A DNA stretch of 64,000 nt, from the NCBI GenBank assembly GCA_963718295.1, contig CAVQYV010000003.1, positions 310,001-374,000 of the forward strand, given 5' to 3'. Below the pieces are notes generated by a model. The model had not been told where the DNA came from. It saw only the letters and a list, made by a program, of their open reading frames with translations, and made no database searches. This document shows, piece after piece, positions 57,180 to 64,000 of this stretch. The stretch's first letter is position 1, and each line of letters starts with the position of its first letter. The position numbers were made by a program, and so were the translations under genes. Origin of the DNA: CAVQYV01 sp963718295 [NCBI: uncultured Methylomirabilota bacterium]. Its GTDB lineage: Bacteria; Methylomirabilota; Methylomirabilia; CAVQYV01.

Positions 57180-58681
57180 TGAAGACTGCTCTCCCCACAG
57201 AGTTTTTCGTCGACGTCGATCATCGCCGCTGCGTACGATGCAAGCGCTGCATTCAGAATTGCGGTTTTTCGGTCTATAGCTTTGCCGATGGCATTGTCCC
57301 CGATCACTCCAAGTGTGTGGCCTGTCACCGCTGTGTTACCTACTGCCCGCAGCAGGCCATCCGGATCGAACACCGACCGCTCGCCTTTCGGGGCAATGCG
57401 AATTGGAGCCCCCAGCACATCATCGACATCTGGAGGCAGTCTCTGGCCCCGGGCATGCTCCTCACCGGGATGGGCAATGACCTGCCCTATCCCATCCTCT
57501 GGGATCACCTCCTGATCGATGCCTGCCAGGTCACCAATCCCTCGATCGATCCCCTGCGGGAGCCGATGGAGCTTCGCACTTATCTGGGGAAGAAGCCCGA
57601 TCTGATCGACATCTTGAAGAAACCGGAGGGAGGCTATCTCCTCAAGGAGATCCTTCCCCCCCAGATCCGCCTGGACATCCCCTTTATCTTTTCCGCCATG
57701 TCCTATGGGTCCATCAGCCTCAATGCCCAAAAGGCAATGGCTATGGCGGCCAAGGAATTGGGGATCGTGATGAACTGCGGGGAAGGTGGCCTTCACCAGG
57801 ACCTCTACCCTTATGGGAAGAATGTCGTGGTGCAGGTGGCCTCCGGCCGTTTCGGGGTCCATCACGAATACCTGAATGCGGGGGTGGGGGTGGAGATCAA
57901 GATCGGGCAAGGCGCCAAGCCCGGAATTGGCGGGCATCTGCCCGGAGAGAAGGTCTCCCTGGAGGTCTCCAAGACGCGAATGATCCCCATGGGCACCGAT
58001 GCCATCTCGCCTGCCCCCCATCACGATATCTATTCCATCGAGGACCTTCGCCTCCTGATCTATGCCCTCAAAGAGGCGACCGATTACAAGCCGGTTTCGG
58101 TGAAGATCGCTGCGGTCCATAATGTGGCCGCCATCAGCTCCGGGATCGTGCGAGCGGGGGCCGACATCCTGCATATCGATGGCTTCCGCGGAGGGACGGG
58201 AGCTGCGCCCTCCATCATTCGCAACCATGTGGGAATTCCCATTGAGCTGGCTTTGGCCGCCGTGGACGACCGACTGCGCCAGGAGGGGATCCGTAATCAG
58301 GTCTCCATCGTGGCAGGGGGAGGGATCCGGTCCAGTGCCGATGCGGCCAAGGCCATTGCCCTGGGAGCCGATGCGGTGGCCCTGGGCACAGCGATCCTGA
58401 TTCCTTTAGGATGCAATGTCTGCCAGCGATGCCATACCGGGAATTGCTCCTGGGGGATCACCACCCAGAGGCCGGAATTGGTGCGGAGGCTCGATCCGGA
58501 GGTGGGAGCGGAAAGGCTGGCCAATCTGCTTTCTGCCTGGGCCCTGGAGATCAAGGAGGTATTGGGCGCCCTGGGAATCAATGCCGTGGAGAGCCTGCGC
58601 GGCAATCGGGAGAGGCTGCGGGGGATTGGCTTGGATGCCCAGACCCTCGATATCTTAGGCGTGAAACCGGCCGGCAGATGA
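57176..58681 (+). CDS. gltB: Archaeal-type glutamate synthase, FMN subunit with ferredoxin domain
   Basis: The 501-residue catalytic part turning 2-oxoglutarate and ammonia into glutamate. Two N-terminal [4Fe-4S] motifs, CVRCKRCIQNCG and CVACHRCVTYCP, precede the FMN barrel: SAMSYGSISLNAQKAM, GEGGLHQD, IKIGQGAKPGIGGHLPG and GGGIRSSADAAKAI. CNVCQRCHTGNCSWG near 420 binds the 3Fe-4S cluster. The ferredoxin domain points to ferredoxin or iron-sulfur protein electrons. No GltD is adjacent. ATG overlaps the preceding stop. Confidence 0.92.
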   Translation: MMKTALPTEFFVDVDHRRCVRCKRCIQNCGFSVYSFADGIVPDHSKCVACHRCVTYCPQQAIRIEHRPLAFRGNANWSPQHIIDIWRQSLAPGMLLTGMGNDLPYPILWDHLLIDACQVTNPSIDPLREPMELRTYLGKKPDLIDILKKPEGGYLLKEILPPQIRLDIPFIFSAMSYGSISLNAQKAMAMAAKELGIVMNCGEGGLHQDLYPYGKNVVVQVASGRFGVHHEYLNAGVGVEIKIGQGAKPGIGGHLPGEKVSLEVSKTRMIPMGTDAISPAPHHDIYSIEDLRLLIYALKEATDYKPVSVKIAAVHNVAAISSGIVRAGADILHIDGFRGGTGAAPSIIRNHVGIPIELALAAVDDRLRQEGIRNQVSIVAGGGIRSSADAAKAIALGADAVALGTAILIPLGCNVCQRCHTGNCSWGITTQRPELVRRLDPEVGAERLANLLSAWALEIKEVLGALGINAVESLRGNRERLRGIGLDAQTLDILGVKPAGR

Positions 58682-58763
58682 GCGGCCTGCACCGGCAAAT
58701 GGGCTAGGCCCATGGAACCGATAGATACAAAGGAATAGGGAAATAGGGAGCGGAGATGGAGTC

Positions 58764-59896
<1,133 letters not shown>

Positions 59897-59987
59897 TCAC
59901 AGTATAGTCAAGATAACTGCTTTGTTCCCATAACCCTTCATTGGAAGACTTATTTCGCAGTCTAAGAAGACGACAAGGAGGATGAGC

Positions 59988-61400
59988 ATGACACCCAAAG
60001 AGGTTTTGGAATTCGCCAAGAAGAACGGGGCCAAGATGCTGGATCTGAAGTTCATGGACTTTCCCGGCATGTGGCAGCATTTCACAGTCCCCATCGTTCA
60101 GCTCACCGAAGATACGTTCGAGGAGGGATTTGGATTCGATGGCTCCAGCATACGGGGGTGGCAGGCCATTCACACCTCGGATATGCTGGTGATCCCCGAC
60201 CCGGATACGGCGGTCATGGATCCCATCACCGAGGCCCCCACCCTCAGCTTGATCTGCAACATCGTAGATCCCATCACCAAGGAGCGATATACCCGGGATC
60301 CTCGGAATATCGCCCACAAGGCGGAGGCCTATCTCAAATCCACCGGCATTGCCGATACGGCCTTCTTCGGCCCCGAGGCGGAGTTTTTCATCTTCGACGA
60401 TATCCGCTACGACTCGCGGGAGAACTCGGCCTTTTACTTCATCGATTCCATCGAAGGCCAGTGGAACACCGGGGCGGAGGAAATGCCCAACTTAGGCTAC
60501 AAACCCCGCTACAAGGAAGGATATTTTCCGGTTCCACCCACCGATAGCTTCCAGGATTTGCGGACCGAGATGGTCCTGATTATGGAGAAGACAGGCATCG
60601 AGATCGAGGCCCAGCACCATGAGGTGGCAACCGCGGGACAGGCCGAGATCGATATCCGGTTTTCCCCCCTCACCCAGATGGCCGACAAGCTGATGATGTA
60701 CAAATACATCATCAAGAATGTGGCCAGAAGGCACGGAAAGACCGTCACCTTCATGCCCAAGCCGATCTTTGGAGATAATGGCACGGGGATGCATACCCAT
60801 CAGAGCCTCTGGAAGGGAGGAAAACCCCTCTTTGCCGGATCGGGCTACGCGGGCCTTTCCGACATGGCCCTCTATTACATCGGGGGGATTCTGAAGCATG
60901 CCGCCGCCCTGTGCGCCCTGGTGGCCCCCACCACCAATTCCTACAAGCGCCTGGTGCCGGGTTTTGAGGCCCCGGTCAATCTGGCCTACTCGAGCCGAAA
61001 CCGGAGCGCGGGCATTCGGGTCCCCATGTACTCGCCTAGCCCCAAGGCGAAGCGGGTCGAGGTTCGCTTCCCGGACTGCACCTGCAACGGCTATCTGGCC
61101 TTCGCCGCCATGCTCATGGCCGGACTGGATGGAATCCAGAACAAGATCGATCCCGGACAGCCCCTGGACAAGGACATCTACGAGCTGGGACCAGAGGAGT
61201 TGAAGGATGTGCCCTCGGTTCCCCCCTCCCTGGAGAAGGCCCTGGATGCCCTGGAGGCCGATCACGAGTTCCTGCTGAAGGGAGATGTGTTCACCCAGGA
61301 TGCCATCGATGTCTGGATCAATTACAAGAGGACACGAGAGGTGGATGCGGTAAGGCTGCGGCCCCATCCCTACGAGTTCACCCTCTACTACGATATCTAA
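59988..61400 (+). CDS. glnA: Glutamine synthetase type I
   Basis: Dodecameric GSI, 470 residues, making glutamine from glutamate, ammonia and ATP. Metal and substrate motifs are [42 protein letters not shown] and [21 protein letters not shown]. The adenylylation region [11 protein letters not shown] near 397 retains its Tyr, so control by GlnE-type modification is plausible. ATG at 59988 is preferred over 59982, because AGGAGG lies seven bases before it. It ends before a strong terminator. Confidence 0.97.
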   Translation: MTPKEVLEFAKKNGAKMLDLKFMDFPGMWQHFTVPIVQLTEDTFEEGFGFDGSSIRGWQAIHTSDMLVIPDPDTAVMDPITEAPTLSLICNIVDPITKERYTRDPRNIAHKAEAYLKSTGIADTAFFGPEAEFFIFDDIRYDSRENSAFYFIDSIEGQWNTGAEEMPNLGYKPRYKEGYFPVPPTDSFQDLRTEMVLIMEKTGIEIEAQHHEVATAGQAEIDIRFSPLTQMADKLMMYKYIIKNVARRHGKTVTFMPKPIFGDNGTGMHTHQSLWKGGKPLFAGSGYAGLSDMALYYIGGILKHAAALCALVAPTTNSYKRLVPGFEAPVNLAYSSRNRSAGIRVPMYSPSPKAKRVEVRFPDCTCNGYLAFAAMLMAGLDGIQNKIDPGQPLDKDIYELGPEELKDVPSVPPSLEKALDALEADHEFLLKGDVFTQDAIDVWINYKRTREVDAVRLRPHPYEFTLYYDI

Positions 61401-61435
61401 GAACCCCAGAAGGCCCGTTCCTCCTCTGGAGCAAC

Positions 61436-61475
61436 AAAGCTCCCCGTCTGAAGTCCCTCGAGGGCGGGGAGCTTT
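61436..61475 (+). terminator. Rho-independent terminator after glnA
   Basis: Eleven-base perfect stem aaagctccccg / cggggagcttt with an 18-base loop, followed by ccctTctt. It closes the glutamate synthase-glnA block. Confidence 0.8.
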
Positions 61476-61502
61476 CCCTTCTTAACTCGAAAAAGAGGCA
61501 TT

Positions 61503-63476
61503 ATGTGTGGCATTGCAGGAGTCGTCAATTTCGATTCATCAGAGTCCAAAGAGGGACTTCTCCGTCGCATGCTCGGTTTCATCCAGCACCGGGGCCCTGA
61601 CGCGTTCGGGATCTATAAGGACGATTGTGCTGGCCTCGCTTCCGCAAGATTAAGCATCATAGATCTTTCAGGCGGCGATCAGCCCATCCATAACGAGGAC
61701 CAATCGATCTGGGTCGTCTATAACGGAGAAGTCTTCAATTACCCGGAGATTCGCCACGATCTTGAGCAGAGAGGTCATCGGTTTTATACCCGCACGGACA
61801 CGGAAATCTTGGTTCATCTTTACGAGGATTTTGGCACAGATCTGTTCAAGTACCTCAATGGTCAATTCGCTTTTGCCCTGTGGGATCAGACCAGGAAATC
61901 CCTGCTTCTCGCCCGGGATCGGTTGGGAGTACGTCCTCTCTTCTATCACCGCAAAGACGGTCGGCTTTTGTTTGGGTCAGAGATCAAGACCATCTTTGCG
62001 GATGAGGGAGTCCCTCGCGAACTGGATTTTCAGACCATATCAGACATATTCACCTGTTGGGCGCCGCTCGGGGCGGCCACACCATTCAAGGATGTATTTC
62101 AATTACTCCCTGGCCACTACGCCCTTTTTTCGAATGCAGGTATGACCATCCGCCCCTATTGGCAGATATCCTTTTCCACAGAAGCTAACCAAGATCGTCC
62201 GCTTTCTTCCTGGACTGAAGAGCTGAACTTCCTGCTGTATGATGCCACGAAGATTCGTCTCCGCGCTGATGTGCCGGTGGGGGCATACTTGAGCGGGGGC
62301 CTCGACAGCACGTTTATTACATCCCTGGTAAAGAGACATTTCAACAATCAGCTCTGTACCTTTTCCGTGAGCTTCACTGATAATAGGTTCGATGAAGCCC
62401 CTTTCCAGGAAAGAGCGGTGCAGTCCCTTCGAACGGAACATCGAGGAATTCGCTGCACTGAGAGAGATATCGGAGAGAATTTGCCCGAAGTGATTTGGCA
62501 CACGGAAATGCCAATCCTGCGAACCGCGCCAGTCCCTCTATTCCAGCTGTCCCGGCTGGTCCGAGAAAGCCATTTCAAGGTGGTACTGACCGGAGAGGGG
62601 GCCGATGAATTCTTCGCCGGTTATGACATTTTCAAGGAGGATCGTGTCAGGCGGTTCTGGGCACGCCAGCCAGACTCTCTGATTCGTCCATTGCTTCTGA
62701 AAAAACTCTATCCCGACATCTTTTCTTCGAGCAGTAGTCGGGCGGGTGCTTTTCTTACTGGCTTCTTCCGTAAAGGACTTTCCCGGGTAGACTTGCCGGC
62801 TTACTCCCACCTGATTCGGTGGGAGAACACATCCCAGATGAAGACATTCTTCTCTAACGAATTGCAAAGCTCCGCGGGAAAGATTGATGATTTTGTTGAC
62901 CGCTTCTCCTCAACGCTCCCCCAGGATTTTATGCGCTGGGATCCACTCTCCAGGGCCCAGTACATTGAAATATCCATCCTCCTCCCCAACTATCTTCTCT
63001 CGTCTCAAGGTGACCGGGTGGCCATGGGGCATTCCGTGGAAGGGCGTTTTCCATTTCTCGATCATCGGGTGGTGGAATTTGCCTGCAGGGTGCCATCCCG
63101 ATACCGCCTGCATGGCTTGAAAGACAAATTCATTCTGCGCGAAGCGGCAAAAGGATCGATTCCCTCGGAACTGGCGCTAAGGCCGAAGCAGCCTTATCGA
63201 GCCCCGATGAGCAGGTGTTTTCTGGGGGATCATGCCCTGGATTATGTGGATGATCTTCTTTCAGAGAGCTCACTCCGAAAAACCGCCTATCTCAATACGG
63301 ACAAGATCGGGAAACTCCTGGAGAAATGCCGGAAGCAAGAGGGGTATCTCTTGAGCGAAAGGGAAAACATGGCCCTCGTTGGGATTCTATCCATGCAGTT
63401 GTTGGATCATTCCTTCATCCGAAATTTTCCAGGGTTTCCATCCCCGGACTTAGAAAATGTCAGGGTAGTCTCTTGA
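61503..63476 (+). CDS. asnB: Asparagine synthase (glutamine-hydrolysing)
   Basis: AsnB-type amidotransferase, 657 residues. Catalytic Cys2 (MCGIAG), HRGPDA and NGEVFNY are in the GATase domain. The ATP-pyrophosphatase loop SGGLDST is near 265, and LTGEGADEFFAGYD is near 365. It starts after the glnA terminator and has visibly lower GC (about 53-55% in sampled stretches against about 60-65% in glnA), hinting at separate ancestry or expression level. Similar enzymes open exopolysaccharide or peptide clusters, which cannot be tested here. Confidence 0.92.
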   Translation: MCGIAGVVNFDSSESKEGLLRRMLGFIQHRGPDAFGIYKDDCAGLASARLSIIDLSGGDQPIHNEDQSIWVVYNGEVFNYPEIRHDLEQRGHRFYTRTDTEILVHLYEDFGTDLFKYLNGQFAFALWDQTRKSLLLARDRLGVRPLFYHRKDGRLLFGSEIKTIFADEGVPRELDFQTISDIFTCWAPLGAATPFKDVFQLLPGHYALFSNAGMTIRPYWQISFSTEANQDRPLSSWTEELNFLLYDATKIRLRADVPVGAYLSGGLDSTFITSLVKRHFNNQLCTFSVSFTDNRFDEAPFQERAVQSLRTEHRGIRCTERDIGENLPEVIWHTEMPILRTAPVPLFQLSRLVRESHFKVVLTGEGADEFFAGYDIFKEDRVRRFWARQPDSLIRPLLLKKLYPDIFSSSSSRAGAFLTGFFRKGLSRVDLPAYSHLIRWENTSQMKTFFSNELQSSAGKIDDFVDRFSSTLPQDFMRWDPLSRAQYIEISILLPNYLLSSQGDRVAMGHSVEGRFPFLDHRVVEFACRVPSRYRLHGLKDKFILREAAKGSIPSELALRPKQPYRAPMSRCFLGDHALDYVDDLLSESSLRKTAYLNTDKIGKLLEKCRKQEGYLLSERENMALVGILSMQLLDHSFIRNFPGFPSPDLENVRVVS

Positions 63477-63948
63477 TCAAATTGATTTCCTCCGATAACT
63501 TAGGAACCACAATGAACACTATTGACAACCCTCGTTCTGAAGAGTAAATGATAGGACCGAGGCAAGCTCAATTCAGCTCGTTTTATCTTCCCAAACGATC
63601 ATTCAACCTCTTCTTGTCTCAATAGAGGATATAAGGTAAACACAGCAGGCAACCACAGCCACCGGATCGCTGGGCAGTTTTAGGATACCGGTGCTTTTGT
63701 GTTCGTGAGGCAGGGACAGAAATCATGAAGGGGAGAAGTCACGCACGTTCTGCATCCACGTGCCCTTCGAGTCCCGAGTCCCCAACGTCCCCTCTAGGTC
63801 CCTGGCCAGGGTTCATCTCATTCTGAAGAGGGAAGGATGCAACGACCTTACGGAACAAGGAGGTGGTGCCCTGATCACTGATTTGCGGTCAACGATTTGC
63901 GGTCAACCATTTCCCTCGGGCAACGGCTTATAGAAGGGAGGATACACC
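63477..63948. other. Spacer of 472 bases after asnB
   Basis: No gene supported. A weak TTGACA-N17-TAAATG pair begins at 63522. A tandem 14-base repeat lies at 63880-63907. The ribosome-binding site GGGAGGATAC of the last gene lies at the end. Confidence 0.5.
63880..63907. repeat. Tandem direct repeat, 2 x 14 bases
   Basis: Two perfect head-to-tail copies of gatttgcggtcaac, 42 bases before the next gene start. Possible regulator-binding site or replication slippage; function unknown. Confidence 0.5.
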
Positions 63949-64000
63949 GTGAAAACGATGCTGATGAGCTGTCTCTTGGTTGCTGCCATGATCTTCTCCG
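63949..64000 (+). CDS. Start of an exported-protein gene, partial
   Basis: GTG at 63949 follows GGGAGGATACACC, and the first 17 codons read MKTMLMSCLLVAAMIFS, a typical signal-peptide start (basic then hydrophobic). The rest lies outside the window, so no function can be given. Confidence 0.5.
   Translation, partial: MKTMLMSCLLVAAMIFS

Noticed and set aside
63871-63933. A possible leader ORF with CTG start in the final spacer
   Set aside because: A CTG start is rare, and the frame mainly follows the tandem repeat; not supported.

Overview
The window reads as a high-GC chromosomal segment from an uncultured strict anaerobe, most likely a Desulfobacterota (former Deltaproteobacteria) relative. 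This is inferred from gene content: indolepyruvate:ferredoxin oxidoreductase (IorAB), a MetF/MetV-like pair, an archaeal-type three-part glutamate synthase, an HdrB-HdrC fusion, the ferredoxin-linked homocysteine synthesis pair, a sigma-54 activator and a butyrate/acetate kinase module. I saw no rRNA, tRNA, CRISPR array or intact insertion sequence.

Layout. 1-8.1 kb (minus): partial mtnA, a frameshifted Kdo/WaaP-type kinase, a small PEGA protein, a multiply frameshifted DUF362 protein, two periplasmic branched-chain-type binding proteins, and a secreted protein that is a stand-alone copy of the C-terminal region shared by both. 8.1-11 kb: a YraQ/SO_0444 permease, larB and a nitrilase-family hydrolase. 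11-18.2 kb (minus): secA, an M23 peptidase, a BioD/DRTGG-like protein, ackA and ptb. 18.6-24 kb (minus): a zinc-ribbon protein, tldE/pmbA, a short GNAT, two unknowns, a sodium:solute symporter and a cupin. 24.4-28.3 kb (plus): an SDR, a UroD-like protein, and a homocysteine biosynthesis protein with its NIL/ferredoxin partner. 28.3-33.1 kb: a repeat-bearing spacer, yjbQ, an endonuclease III homologue, a hydrolase and an outsized transaldolase-like protein.

33.2-45.0 kb is a tight 12-gene minus-strand run. In transcription order it is larC, uppP, a hydrolase, metV, a short metF-like gene, iorA, iorB, an rraA-like gene, a panE-like gene, glcD, glcF and ridA. It links lactate racemase cofactor synthesis and 2-hydroxyacid oxidation with 2-oxoacid:ferredoxin chemistry and one-carbon reduction.

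45.2-64 kb is on the plus strand: galT, glgA, a large PAS/GAF histidine kinase (three frameshifts), a stand-alone receiver, a P-II protein and a NifA-like sigma-54 activator. These are followed by a TGT-N10-ACA site, a textbook -24/-12 promoter, and a block of hdrBC fusion, three-part glutamate synthase, a second P-II and glnA. A terminator, asnB and a partial secreted-protein gene close the window.

The most interesting system is the sigma-54/NifA-controlled glutamate synthase block. It has an Hdr-type disulfide-reductase-like fusion where a GltD (NADPH) subunit would be expected, suggesting a ferredoxin/thiol-linked electron path into ammonia assimilation. Second is the undescribed domain shared by three neighbouring exported proteins.

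Four genes carry a total of nine apparent one-base frameshifts. Most can be repaired by one base, and several lie in homopolymers. Assembly or sequencing error is the simplest explanation, but recent decay cannot be excluded from the sequence alone.
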